From: Bimuria novae-zelandiae CBS 107.79
Lineage: Eukaryota; Ascomycota; Dothideomycetes; Pleosporales; Didymosphaeriaceae
Direction: 5' to 3'
Assembly (NCBI GenBank): GCA_010015655.1
Contig: ML976765.1
Coordinates: forward strand, 1 to 39,504
DNA length: 39,504 nt
Shown: in pieces, positions 1 to 12,114 of the stretch
Layout of the letters: the number at the start of each line of letters is the position of its first letter
Position numbering within the stretch: position 1 is the stretch's first letter
The notes under the pieces: model-generated
Seen by the model: only the letters and a program-made list of their open reading frames with translations
Database searches by the model: none
Told to the model about the DNA's origin: nothing
Translations under genes and position numbers: made by a program

Positions 1-160
1 ACAGTATGGGGTCTGATGAAGAAGTGATCATGTTGATGGATTTAATATTTTTTCTTCTGAAGCTGGTTAACGCCTCCTGTTTAAAGTTCCTGTCTGTGCG
101 TTATGTGTAATAGCCCTTGACCTCTTCTAGCCTAGGTTCTCTACTGTATATAATCTAACA
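1..160 (-). repeat. Copia 3' LTR (left copy, 4 bases truncated by window edge)
   Basis: Aligns without gaps to 5024-5183. It differs at 11 of 160 sites and all 11 are transitions. At nine of them this copy carries the T or A state. It ends in CTAACA where the other copy has CTGACA, the expected ..CA LTR terminus. For the minus-strand element this is the 3' LTR. Confidence 0.9.
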
Positions 161-299
161 CACCCCTTTAGCTTGGAGCGATCCATTGATTTAAGCTACA
201 CATGCTAAGGTTACATAAAGGAGAGGTCGTTAAATTAATCTTAAATCTCCTCTAGAGGTGCTTTACGTGCTACCTTTTAATCTCTTATCTCTACTAGTC

Positions 300-3200
300 C
301 TAAATGGTCTAAAAAGGCTGGCCACTTGTTTACTAGGAGTGTCTTTGTAAGGCTATCTGCAATTATATCTTTGGATCGTGTGTACTTTACATTAATTCTG
401 CCGCCTATGACTTCCTGTCGGAGCTAGTGATTGTGGATATCCACATGCTGTAACTTAGTTTATAGCTTAGAAACTTCCTAGGTTACTAGTCTAATGGTCT
501 GCTGGTTGTCGCATTCAATCGTAATTATTAGGCTAGGTAATTAAACTCTTAGCTCTTTAATTAAGCGAGACGTAAAGATAGCTTCTTTAGCCACTTGTAA
601 AAGTGCCAGGAGTTTAGCTTTTATAGTTAATATTGTAATAGTCTCCTGTTTGCTAGCTCTCCACGCAATAAGTCTATTAAATAGTTTAATAGCATATCCT
701 TATAAGCTCTTGCGGTCTAGTGTATTATTAGCGAATAAGGCGTTACTAGCTACTTGCAAGGAATTACCTTTACTAACTTAGAGCGTTATCTACTTCGTGT
801 CGTTGAGATACAACAAGACTTGGTTGGCAGCATGGTGGTGCTCTAGTCCTAGATTCGCGAGGAATCTGGCTAGTTAAGAGGTTGCAAAGGCGATATCTAG
901 TCGCGTGCTAATAGCTATATATAATAGTGATCTGATCTTGCGTTAATACTTGTTAATTTCTAAGGGTGAAGCTAGTCCTTCTCTTGGCTTAAGCTCCCTT
1001 ATTGCTATTAGAGTATCGTGCCGAATTGTTTGGTCGTCGATTAGGCGGCTGATTTTGTCGCAGTATAAAGCCTGGGAGAGTTAAATAAGTCGTTTCTAAC
1101 AATCTCTAATTACTTTAATCCCTAGGAACTATTATAGGCTTTCTCTACCTATTATTAAGTACTTCTTCTTAAGTTGCTCTACGGCTTGCTGCGCTTTGTA
1201 GGTTTTAGATTTTTAGTACGCAAGGATAATGTCGTCCACGTAGAAGAAAATAATAATTCTATCCTTAATTATACAGTAGCGCTTATAGGGTACACTCTAA
1301 AACCTAAGTTAAGTAAGCGTCGCTGTAAATTCCTTCTGCTAGAGTAATAGAGAGATTCTTAGTCTATATAAGGCTTTTTGAACTTTTAAGATAGTGCCGG
1401 GTTTTCTATACCGTTGTGGCATTCGCATATATACTTCTCTGTCTAGTAATGCGTGCATAAATGCGTTAGTAACGTCGTATTATGTTAGTTTAAGATTATA
1501 TTTAGCCGCGATAGCTATAAGTAGTTAAAAGAAACGTCCTGCTAGTGTCGCTGCGTAGGTGTCCTAGGAGGTAATATTGCGTTGTTAGTCTCCTCTAACT
1601 ACTAGTCGTGCTTTGCACTTGATAAATTGGTGGTGTTTATTAAACTTGTATATATACACCTACATGCAATCTAGGATCTGTTGTCCTGTTGCCTTTACGG
1701 TCTTGTATAGTACTTCCACCCATGACTTTATGATTTTATGACTGTCCAGGTGCAATTGTTGTGCTTCCTTAAATAATTCTCCTATCGGGTGTTGGTCGAG
1801 GTTTGTTTTGAATATAGGCGGAGGTGGCAATTACGATTGGTGAATTTTAATGCCTTTTACAAGTAGTCTCTTTATCCTTGCTTTATTAATTAGATCTTCT
1901 TTGTACTTGCCCACGTTCCCGGCTTCGGTTCCTGCTATAAAGGCTGCCGCCCAGGGAACTGTCTTTAATAATTAAATTTTAAGAATGCTTAATACTTCCC
2001 TAGTTATTAACTGCGCTAGTAAGGCTGCAGGCGGTGGTGTTATTAGCAAAGTTAGGTAGTAATCCCTAATCTTCCGTCCTTAGTAGTAGCCTGGTGGATC
2101 CGGCTCTTCGTTATTATTTATATTATGGTTGACGGTTTTGTCTTCGTGAAACGATTTAATTTCTGGTTAGTGCATAGGTGGCAGTAGCTTAATCGTCTTA
2201 ATATACGTCGCTATCTCGTCTAGTGTGCTATGCATAAGATTGTCTATAAGATCCTTAGTTTTGCCATTAAAGATTATGTTCTCGTCGAAAATCACGTCCC
2301 GCGTGCTGATGACTTTTGCGAGTGAGGGAACCCAGATCCGATAGATATTGGATAATTGGTATCCTACCAGATATCCAATCCATGCCTTCGGATCTAGTCT
2401 CTGTAGTCGAGACTTTCCTCTGTGTGTATCATCCGTTATTGCAAACGCTTTGCAACTATAGGCTTTTAAGTAAGCTAGATTTAGTTTCTTAAATAATGTA
2501 ATTAATCCATTTGCTAGTAATGCACGTGTAAAGAATAGCTTGTATAGCGTCTTCCAGTTGTTCGAGTAGTTCGGCGTTCGATTGTATAGGTATACTCTGG
2601 CTCGTGTAATTTCTGGCCAGAGCTCCTATAGAAGGTTCGCGTCTAGGCGCATCGCGCGCGATTTCTCCTTGTTCACACCCCCTAAGCGTTTAGCGCCCCC
2701 GTTCTAAGCTTATGTATCTGGTGCTAAAGGCTCGATAACTATACCTTGCCCTCGCAACTAGTGTTTAACTTCGGGCTTAACTATCGTGATCTTATTATCT
2801 AATTTAATAATTTTCGGAGTAATATTATATTAGTTTTTAAGGAATTAGAAGAAGTTTGTCAGTGCGTTAATAATTAACTTGGCTATTTAGTTATTAGTGA
2901 AGTAGAAATCCTATTAGAACTTCGAGTACTTGTCTGTAATAAGCATCTGGCTCTTCTCCTTATTAAACGTCTACGGTTTATATAAATAGAAATTAATGGC
3001 GAGCCTCTCTTTAGGTCCCTACTTATTAATCCTTAGTGCGCGACTAATTTGCCTCCGCATCTTTACTTATCTATATAAGTTACACTCTACTATTATAATT
3101 CCCTTAACGCGCACCCCCTCAGATTATTACACTAAGTGTTTGATTGTCATAGGTCCTAGATGACTAAGCCTCTTGTGCTAGAGTAGGGCTAACACTTTCT

Positions 3201-5019
3201 GACTTTGTCTCTGCGTTCGAGAGTTGTGGGTATGTGTGTAATGAGCTGAGTGGTGCATGGGCTAGTGTTCCAGTACCTATTGCCTATGGATCTCTTGAAG
3301 TTCTCCGATAGTTGTTCCATTTAGTCTCTTGAGGGCGGTAGGTTCCGATTTAGTATCCCACCAGAATCCTTGCTGTCTTAACACTTGGAAGGAGACAAGG
3401 TTACATAATAGGTCTAGATAAATAGCTACATTGTGTAGTACTAATCTTTCAGCTCCCTGTTCGTGTTGTAGATTTATAACAAGTAATCTATACCCCTTAA
3501 TCTATATTTGTGTATTGCCTGCCCACATAAAATCTCCTTATGCCGGCGGTTGGTAATCGTATATCCGATCGGGATCGTTCGTGATGTGGCAGGTTAAGCC
3601 AGAATCGAGGATAAATAAACGTCGCAGTGGATAATTAATTTGACTTATTCCGAAAGACGCGGCAAATACTGCTTGTATAGTAAATATCTATCTGCTATTT
3701 AGTCACTATTTAGTAATCTCTAGAGTTAGAGTATAAGAGTCCTTTACAGGTGGAGTTCTAGTTCTAGGCCTGCTTTAACCTCTTAGAAGTCCTTAGAACT
3801 CTAGATCGTGCTCTCGCTTTAGCGCGATAAGTTCTTCGATCTTTTTATTTAGCTACCACTATTCTAGGGCTTTTGCTAGATTTATATAGAAGCAGTCTCT
3901 TATAAAGTGCCACATGCCACATGCATGGCATTTCTGCCCTTCTACTTTAATAGATTTTAGGCGCCCACCTGCTTTAACAGGGGTTAAAAGGTCTAGCGGG
4001 GAGTCTTGCTTAACCATCTGCTAGCCTGTACGTTGATATTGAGATCTACCCCGTTTTCTGGATAATAACGTTTTAGCACTGTAGGCGTCCCTACTTTATA
4101 TGCTCCGGGCGGGTTTGCCGCTTTCACCAAGCTCTAATAAGTCACCCGTTACGAAGGCAGATCTCTGCTTTGTTCGCGATATCGGATGGTTTAGCATTAT
4201 ATATTCTTGGAAACGCTTTATTATTTCTTTCCTGGTTATGCCTAGTGTGAACCGTCCGTTGTCCTGAAAGGTTATTAACCACGTAGGAGCGACTTTATTT
4301 ATAGCGTTTAGGAAGTCTTTTGCTACAGCGTTAAACTATATTAATTCTGGGACTTTGTACGTCTCCGCTTTAGTAGCTACTTAATCGTATTCTGCTAGCC
4401 ATGTATCCCATGTATTCGTGGTTCGTAGTAGCTTTAAGGAGGAGTGATATTAGTCGCGTGCGCGTTCTTATTTAAATAGCGTATTAACGCTAACCGTAGC
4501 TTTAAGGTTAATAATCTACTATCTAAGTAGTTAATTGGGTAGGCAGCACGTCCTTTAGAGATGCTAGCTAACTATTAATTATATAAAGATAATAATTTAC
4601 TAGAGGCTTAACTACTCCTTCTTAAATGCGTGTTGATTGTTCTTAAATTCTTCGAGCAACGTCTTATAGTACTTAAGGTCCTCTTTAAAGGCTTTAATAC
4701 CTAACGTAGATAGTTCGGAAATGCGCGTTGGCGTTATAATGCTAGCGACTAGAGTGTAGTTAGCTAGTTTTAGAGCTTGTGAGATTACTGGCTCAGGTTT
4801 TGGCGCAGTCGTTGATTTTGGATCTAGTAGATTCTAGATACGATAGAGTACGCATCTTGACTGGATTTGTGTAACCCACGCCGTGTAGTTAGTGTGGTCG
4901 CGCAGCGTGATCATTGTTGCGTCGCGTAGGTGTGGCGTCGTTATGTTAGTGGTCAAGGCAGTGAGACTCTTAATTGTTAGATTTTTCAGGTTATCAAGGA
5001 TAGATAATAATTGTCTGTG
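300..5019 (-). pseudogene. Copia gag-pol polyprotein, broken by many stops
   Basis: Several signatures are readable on the minus strand. The gag N-terminus (5019-4834) contains LRDHTNYTAW and WVTQIQSR. A nucleocapsid CCHC knuckle (about 3891-3931) reads KCHACGMWHFIRDC, with X3 rather than X4 before the His. A GAG-pre-integrase motif HKRLSHLGPMTIKHL lies at about 3125-3175. The integrase core (about 2760-3010) includes MLITDKYS. The reverse transcriptase active site YVDD (1231-1242) is intact. The RNase H/C-terminal region (about 300-620) includes AKEAIFTSRLIKEL, IECDNQQT and SKDIIADSLTKTLL. Stops interrupt every domain, so no polyprotein can be made. The copy is less eroded than the neighbouring gypsy element. 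Confidence 0.88.
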
Positions 5020-5183
5020 TGTCACAGTATGGGGTCTGATAAAGAAGTGATCATGTTGATGGATTCGATGTTTTTTCTTCTGAAGCTGGTTGACGCCTCT
5101 TGTTTAAAGTTCCTGTCTGTGCGTCATGTGCAATAGCCCCTGACCTCTTCTAGCCTAGGTTCTCTACTGCATATAATCTGACA
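5020..5183 (-). repeat. Copia 5' LTR (right copy), 164 bp
   Basis: Begins TGTCACAG and ends CTGACA, giving the canonical TG..CA termini. The first gag codons follow immediately inside it on the minus strand. Bases 5184-5188 (cttag) would be one copy of the target-site duplication. The matching copy should lie just left of the window. No classic tRNA-Met primer site was recognised at the inner edge. Confidence 0.9.
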
Positions 5184-5189
5184 CTTAGA

Positions 5190-8100
5190 AACGCGAAATA
5201 CACTAATAAGTCTCTTTACCCGCTCTATAACTAGTATAAATTAACCTCTGCGTTAAAAGAACTATAAGGAAGAAATTCACCCTAGTACCCTAATTAAAGT
5301 ACTATATAGGCCTATTAAGGAATCTACTCTAAATACGCCCTAAGACAGGACAGTCCCGCCGTCGTAACCTCTAATAATATAGATAAGTTCTAACACCTGC
5401 TATAACTATAGAAAGTTAGGATATTTTATTAGAGATTGCCCTCAACCCCGCGTCCGCGAGATTAGAGTAGAACCAGACTCTAATTAAGAATATATTAATG
5501 CGGATAAGGAAGCATCCCCAGGAAACAAAAACGCCTAGGAAAAACCTCCGCCCTAGGTATAAGCAAGTACGACCTTTCTAATATAGATTTATCAAAGTTA
5601 CTAGGAGTTCCTCACTTTCGAACCCCCCTCGTATTCCGTTCAAACGGGTACAGGATCTAACTTAATACCCTTATTAACACTAGTGCCTAAGGTTTTCTTT
5701 TTATTAATTCTTAAATTACAGCTTCTTTATCTCAGTTACTTTATATTCTTATCCGAAAACTACCGTACCGCGTTATAGTTCGAGGGTTCTTAAATAAGAT
5801 TCGTGCCCTAGTAGACCAATACATTCGTTTACACATAAGGATAGATAGGCAAATAATTCACAACTACCCCTTTATAATAATAGACTTAGGAACACAGGAC
5901 TGCATCCTAGGACACTAATAGCTTAAGCGCTTTAAGCTTTAATTAGATATAGAGCAGAATTAGATTTTATAGCTAGCAAAGTATCTTAAGACCTACAATC
6001 CCTCTAAAACTATCTTAATGCAGCTAGAACAGCTAATTCAGAACTTAGAGGTGTAGCAAGACATTCGTCGCCGGGATATCCTATAGGAACAGGAACAATA
6101 TCGGATGAAGAATAGCCCTATAGTTAATCGCATTAAGGGCCTCATTTAACTACCTCATCCTCTCCCTCCAAGTAGGAAGACAGTACCCCTAATTTCTTAG
6201 GATCCCGCTCTAAAACCTGCCCGTTCCGCATCCGCTCCGCAGGCAATGCGGATGCCTATAATTACTCTTATCTTAGCAAACGCCTTTTACTTTAATATAA
6301 AAAAGCTAGTTAACGAATTCTTTACTACTTCTCTGTACGAAATCGAACGCCTATTAGACTATATACGAACTTAACGCCACGCTAAAGATCCTAAGAATAC
6401 TCGTCTTATTAAAGAACGACTTCCCTAGATATACTGTTAGTATCAGGATGTGTTTAGCAAGACTACAGCCGATAAGCTACCCCCGCGCTAACTATATAAC
6501 TATAAGATTATACTCACCAAACCCCTTCCGAACAACTATAGTCCTCTATATAAATCCAGTCTAGAAGAACTAGAGGCTATTAAAAAGTACGTTCTAGAAC
6601 ATCTTTAAAAGGGATTTATTAAGTATAGTCGAAGCCCTTTCGCGTCTCCCATCCTTTGTGTACGAAAGCCAAATAGAGATTTTTAAATATATATAGACTA
6701 TCGCAAACTTAACCTTCTAACCCGAAAGGACTCTTACCTAATTCTAAGAATTAACGAACTTTTAGCTCGCCCCTCTAAGGCTAAGATATTTACTAAATTT
6801 AATATCTAAGCTGCCTTTAATAAAATTCGCATAGATCCTAAATTAGAAGAGTACACCACGTTTTAGACTTAATATAGATCTTACAAGTGCAAGGTATTGC
6901 CTTTTAGGTTATATAATAGACTAGCCACCTACTAGCAATACATAAATAACGTTTTTATTAATTATCTTAATAACTTTTGCATTACGTACCTAGATAACAT
7001 CCTTATCTATTCTAACACCGTCGAGGAACACATTGAGCACGTTCAGAAGGTGTTAGATTGTCTCCGGAAAGCCAGCCTCCAAGTCGACATTCTCAAAAGT
7101 GAATTCCATATGACCCGGACCCGATACCTAGGTTATATCCTTACCAATACTGGTATGGAGGTAGATCCAGCCAAGGTAGAAGCACTACGGAACTAGAAAG
7201 CCCCTATAACCATAACAAGTGCAAAGTCGTTCCTTAGATTTACTAGGTTCTATTAGTAATTTATTAAGAACTTCTCTTGCATTACGAAACCTATTAGTAC
7301 CTTGCAAAGTCCTTAAATCCTATTTAAATAGAGTTTGGAGTGTAAAGTCGCCTTTTAGCAAATTAAACAGGCGTTACTAGCCATCCCCACCCTCTATCAC
7401 TTCGACCCTAAACTACCTACTAGGGTAGAAACAGACGCATCAGACGGAGTGATTACAGGAGTACTATCCTAGGAACATCCGGATAGAAAAGTTCAACTAG
7501 TGGCATTCTACAGTCATGTCCTAACCAGATCCGAACTAAACTAGAAGATCTATAATAAGGAATTATTCGCTATTATTACTCCCTTTATTAAGTAGCGCGC
7601 AGAACTCGCTTCTACCTAAACTATAATTTAAGTTCTTTTAGATTATTAATCCTTAGAATACTTTATAACTACTAAGGTCCTTAATGCTCGTTAAGTTCGC
7701 TGGTATAAAATGCTATTCTTGTTTAACTTCCAGATCGAATACACGCTAGGTAAAAGTAACGCTAGAGCTAATATCCTAAGTTAACAAGAACAAGATCTTG
7801 CGGACCTTAAGGCTATTTAAAATAATAATCGTAGCTAAGTATTCCTAGGGCCCCATCGACTTAACCCCCGAATTAACTCCGACCTGGCCTAGACCTATAT
7901 TAAGAAGTCTAATGCCGAAGTCGACGTGTTCGCCTTATCAACTAATAAAGACATTATAAGTCTAGATTCCTATTAACTTATTAAAGCCTTGCTGCAAGAG
8001 AACCGCCTTGGATTTATTATAAAACGCCAGTCCCTACTAGAGAAATATTGGATTTATAATAGTCTTATTCTATACAACGACAGACTGTGCGTCCCTCCCG

Positions 8101-9430
8101 AATCTACTCTGTGTACCCGCCTTATCCGGGAAATCCATGATCAGAAGTCAACGGCTCATCCAGGTTATACAAAAACCTACCAGTTGCTCTCTCGAAAGTA
8201 CTACTGGAAGGGAATAGAAGCTACCTGTAAGCGGTATGTACAAAACTGCATTCCCTGCCGACGTGCACACCTAAGGCAGACCCCTACTCTAGGGTTTTTG
8301 CATCCGTTACCTATCCCTAATAGGCCTATGCAACATCTGTGTATCGACTTTAAGAAATTTCCTAAGGACAGGGCTAGATACGATTAAATCATAGTAGTTA
8401 TTAATTATTTATCTAAACAAGTGGTATCTATTCCTTGCTATAAATTAATTAATACCTGTAAAATAGCTAACTTGTTCGTACAATAGGTGTACTAATTTAG
8501 ATACACTCTAGAGTCTATTATCTCTAATCGAGGTCCTTAGTTTGTTTCCACATTCTAGTTAGAGTTTTGTTAGATTATAGGCGTTAAAGTGAAGCTATCT
8601 ACCGCGTACCATAAAGAGACAGATGGCCAGACAGAAATCATAAACAAGTATATCGACCAGAGGCTACGCCCCTTCGTATCCTACTACCAGGATAACTGGA
8701 GTTCACTTCTACCCCTAATCGATCGAGCGCAGGTCACTCTACCCCATTCGACTATTGGCATGTTACCCTACCAGATCCTGTATAGCTCCGAACCCCGTTA
8801 AAGTTGGGATTAGAATCCTACCTTATTCACCAAGCCCCAGGATCGTTTAAATATTAAAGACGCTTAATTACTAGCCAAACGAATACATGCCGCTTAGCAG
8901 CTAGCGAAGGAAAATATAGAATAAGTACAAGACTAAATATAATCTATAATTAATTAACACCATCGCCTAGTTAACTAGGAAGTTAGCAATATAGTCTACC
9001 TAGACGCTTATAACCTTACGGTGTTAAGACCTAGCTAAAAGCTATCTAATAAGTAGGAGGGCCTATTTAAAGTAATAGAATAAGTTAGTTACTTATACAG
9101 ACTTAAACTTCCTTTAGGGTCCTAAATCTATAATATCTTTGCTCTGAATCTCCTCTATAAAGATCCTTAAGACCTACTACTAAGACAAGAAGCTCTAGAA
9201 CTGCCAGGTGTCCCTATTAATAGAGTAGAGAAATAGGAAGTTAAGGAGATCTTAGCTAGTAAGCTATCCTAAAATACCCTTAAATACAGAGTTAAGTAGG
9301 TAAGATATAACCTAGATCTAGTATAGTACCTTGCATTAAACTTTATAGGAGCCCCCTATAAGTTAAGATAATTTCACGATAAGTATCTAAATTACCCTAG
9401 ACCTCTAAAGGCATTAAGTCAGTGGATTTA
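5190..9430 (+). pseudogene. Gypsy gag-pol polyprotein, multiply inactivated
   Basis: Domains in order: the nucleocapsid knuckle (5398-5439) reads C-Y-N-Y-R-K-L-G-Y-F-I-R-D-C, so the second Cys and the His of CCHC are both Tyr. The aspartic protease (5673-5690) reads I-N-T-S-A-stop where the family has D-[ST]-G-A. In the RT, the catalytic YxDD is YLDN (6987-6998). The RNase H region is about 7380-7650. The integrase zinc domain (7989-8387) is an open stretch with HPGYTKTYQLL and CIPCRRAH. In the integrase core SDRGPQF is SNRGP-stop-F (8523-8537), while the E-bearing TDGQTE (8589-8801 stretch) is retained. Nearly all lesions are C-to-T or G-to-A. Non-functional. Confidence 0.88.
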
Positions 9431-9514
9431 CTTATAGGAACAAGGAACAGAGTAGCAGGCCTAAGAGTTTTAAATTCTAATAGTATAAGAGAGAAAAGAA
9501 AAAAAAACAAAATT

Positions 9515-9975
9515 CTACTCCTTATCTAAATTAGAGGGCTTAGGTAGAGCACCCTTAAGGGTAGCAGGCGCCTTCCCCTTCCCCTTACCCTTTCCCTTCC
9601 CCTGACCCCCCTCCGAAGCCGTCCTTATGGTGTTATAAAGATTATCCACTACCTCCTCCACACGCCGCAGACGATCCTCCACCCGCATAGAAGCAGAATG
9701 CTGCGCGAGCAGCAATTCTACAGAAGTTAGCCTAGCCTTACCTGCTTGGGTAACCTGCATAATTATGCCTAGGTCCTTCGCAGCCTTATTAAGCGCGGGT
9801 TAGAGGTTAGTAGCGTCCTCCTCGCTAGCCCCCTCCTAATCCCGCAAGGCCCTCTTAAAAGTCCGAAATTTAGACTCTATAAAGTCAGGCACCTACCTAA
9901 TCTATTATTAAAGTAGACTAGAATTAGAATTACTATACTTATAGGGTTGCACTTCTTGTTCTAAGAGGTGTAATA
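9515..9975 (-). pseudogene. Antisense reading frame inside the gypsy element, between pol and 3' LTR
   Basis: From 9760 to 9515 the minus strand is open for 81 codons. It encodes an acidic/basic, coiled-coil-like segment (SMRVEDRLRRVEEVVDNLYN), then a repetitive (GK)n stretch, then a short Pro/Lys tail before a stop. The same frame extends upstream to about 9975 as recognisable protein (VPDFIESKFRTFKRAL, SEEDATNL). It is interrupted only by TAG/TAA codons of the type RIP makes from CAG/CAA. The stretch is far more GC-rich than its surroundings. I do not recognise the product. It could be an accessory ORF of the retroelement, a captured host fragment, or a separate element. Confidence 0.5.
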
Positions 9976-10532
9976 GCTACACTTTTTAGAAGATAGCTTA
10001 AGGAACTTATAGTTAGGCACGTTATTATAACTAAACGCACGCACACAGCGTAGACAGATAACTTAGTATACTTCTAAAAGCGCTCTAGGAGGAGCGCGAA
10101 TAGGCATTATAAACTAAAATAGCTATTAGCAGCACGAATACCTCTAAGACAGTCCTAAATACTTACTAAAGTTAAATTATTGTGGGTTAACAAAGAAAGA
10201 ACTAAGTCCTTAAAACCTACCTCTTTATGCCTTGCTAATTGCGGCTCTGTTTATTTACAGAAAAGAGCAACCCCTCACCTGTAAACACTTATAAGATTAT
10301 ATTATATAGGCATGCTACGCAATTACGTAGCTACTCTAAATATAGTTCTGTTTAGGTAGCTGCGCGCACAACTAGCGAAACAAGATAAATAGAAATTAAC
10401 TAATTAGTAGAGTTGCAATTACTACCACAACGTTACTAACTACGCTAGTTGCTAGAAATAGCTAAAACGCGCGAAACAATTTACACATGGTATAGATAAG
10501 GGACTATCTACAAGTTATAAAGGAGGGGGTAG

Positions 10533-10940
10533 TGTAACAGGAACAATCGCTCGTCGACACGAGAACCCTTAGCTAGTTAAGACAGGATTCGAGATTATCC
10601 GAAAACCAACACTTATCCGTATCGGACCAATTTCGGATCTATCAGACCGATAGGGAACTACGGATCCGATTTAGACCTATTTCGGATCTATCAGACCGAC
10701 GGTCAACCTATGGCAGTTATGTGCTAGCTAGCCATCTAGGAAGAGGTGTATTTAGAGGAGCTTAGGGCCTTTATAGTTTAGTACTTTTTCCGTATCCTTT
10801 CGTACCAGGCCTATAGGCACTTAATTCATTCGAGGCTACATTCTTATACACGCACTCCTATATGCCTCTGCTAAGAGATACGCCAACATCGATCCTTTAA
10901 GTGACCTGCGCCGATATAATATTATTTCTTAACGTGGTTA
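10533..10940 (+). repeat. Gypsy 3' LTR (right boundary uncertain)
   Basis: Starts TGTAACAGGAAC immediately after a purine-rich stretch (10519-10531, aaaggaggggg), as expected for a gypsy polypurine tract and LTR junction. A 20-bp direct repeat lies inside it. The 3' end was not located, since no clear ..TTACA terminus or target duplication was found. The stated end is a guess from the change in composition. Confidence 0.45.
10631..10699. repeat. Two 20-bp direct repeats, 49-bp period, in the LTR
   Basis: tttcggatctatcagaccga occurs at 10631-10650 and again at 10680-10699. The spacer also carries related cggat and gacc words. Short internal repeats are common in LTR U3 regions, where they may be promoter elements. 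Function here is inferred only. Confidence 0.7.
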
Positions 10941-12114
10941 AGATATTTATATATAGAGGTGTATAAAGTTAGTGGGGTACGCACTCGCTTGTAATACGCA
11001 CTCTCTTATAAAATACATTATATATATTATACTATATAAGAATACACTAGCTTTAGTATTCTGGTGCATACCTTTTGGTACAAGTGGGGAACTCACATAG
11101 TATTGGCTTAGTAAGCATGGCGCTTTCCTCATTACATAGGGCCATTTTAGGTTTTAGTAATAATAATAAAAAGTATAGACCTTTTTATTAAGGCTATATA
11201 TAAAACTTGGTGGGAAATACTACAAAAGGTACTAGATAATTATATACTATTACTACCTAGACTTTAGGAGGCGTTAAAAAGGCCTAATCAGTGGTATACT
11301 AAGTACTAGTATAATATAAGTACTAGTTAATATTATTCCGTTTTTCTCTCTTTTTCTAACCTATTTCTAAAACTCTTTATACATATTAATTTTGTGAGTA
11401 AACCTATATCTAAATTCGGTATATTAACTAAAAAAGCACTAAAGTAGTATATATAAAAGAACCTAATAAATTTATACCTTTACAAGAAAATTATAAGGCA
11501 TTAAAGTTAATAAAATAATTTAGGGTTATTTTACTAAGTTAATACGTTTTTTAGTGCTTACTAAGCAAGACGTAGGTCTATAGCTCTAATTCCCTTAACG
11601 TTTTCTATAATTCTATATTTTCCCCTTTACTATAACCCTACTATTGGCTATAAAATTACAGTTTTACCAAGGTACTTAAAAAAATTGTTTTTTTGTCACC
11701 CCTCTGTAGCTGAGTGGTCAAACATAAGCGAAACCTGTTTCTGTATTATTTTAAACCCTCATGGCCTAGTTAGTTATTTCACACACGCGGAGTGTCCAAA
11801 ATCTGGACTATTGACTCTACTCGCCTTGCGCCGACGCTTATTGATTCACAGATCTCGGAGCATATAAATTCGACGTTCACTCGCTCGCTCACCTGCTTTA
11901 ACACACTTCACGCTTCTAATTGTTGCGCGCGAATTCTATCAATATTGAACCTACCCTAATCGTGAAGGTACAAAGTCGTGTAAGAAACTTTAGTTTAGAC
12001 TTGTCTTGGTCATTTGTGTTGCCCTAGGATGAGCTATACAGTGGCCAACGGCATCGACTTCGTACCCGGCCGGCTGGACCCACGGATTGAACATCTGCGA
12101 AGAGCCTTTCCGAA
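10941..12114. other. AT-rich repeat relic grading into normal DNA; no gene seen
   Basis: Up to about 11690 the sequence is AT-rich with stops in all frames, like the flanking RIP-damaged elements. After that the composition rises to normal. No protein family, RNA gene or terminal repeat was recognised. Confidence 0.6.

Larger units (their letters stand above)
1..5183 (-). mobile_element. Ty1/copia LTR retrotransposon, nearly complete, RIP-damaged
   Basis: Two direct repeats (1-160 and 5020-5183) flank an internal region read on the minus strand in the order gag, zinc knuckle, integrase, reverse transcriptase, RNase H. That order is diagnostic of Ty1/copia. The full element would be about 5.19 kb, and the first 4 bases of the left LTR are outside the window. 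The purine-rich strand just inside the left LTR (161-170, minus strand) fits the polypurine tract next to a 3' LTR, which confirms minus orientation. In-frame stops are mostly TAG and TAA, as expected when RIP converts CAG/CAA/TGG. The sequence right of the element (5184 on) is gypsy internal DNA, so this copy appears to have jumped into that element. The left target-site copy is not visible. Confidence 0.9.
5184..10940 (+). mobile_element. Ty3/gypsy LTR retrotransposon, 5' part missing, heavily RIP-mutated
   Basis: On the plus strand the order is zinc knuckle, protease, reverse transcriptase, RNase H, integrase, then a purine-rich tract (10519-10531) directly before TGTAACAGG (10533), a typical 3' LTR start. 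RT before integrase is the gypsy order. Its 5' LTR and most of gag are absent here. They should lie beyond the left edge, separated from this part by the inserted copia element. The right end (about 10940) is uncertain because no matching LTR is available for comparison. Confidence 0.82.

Noticed and set aside
11706..11718. tRNA A-box-like word (tagctgagtggtc)
   Set aside because: No B-box (GGTTCRANNCC) follows at a suitable distance and no cloverleaf can be drawn.
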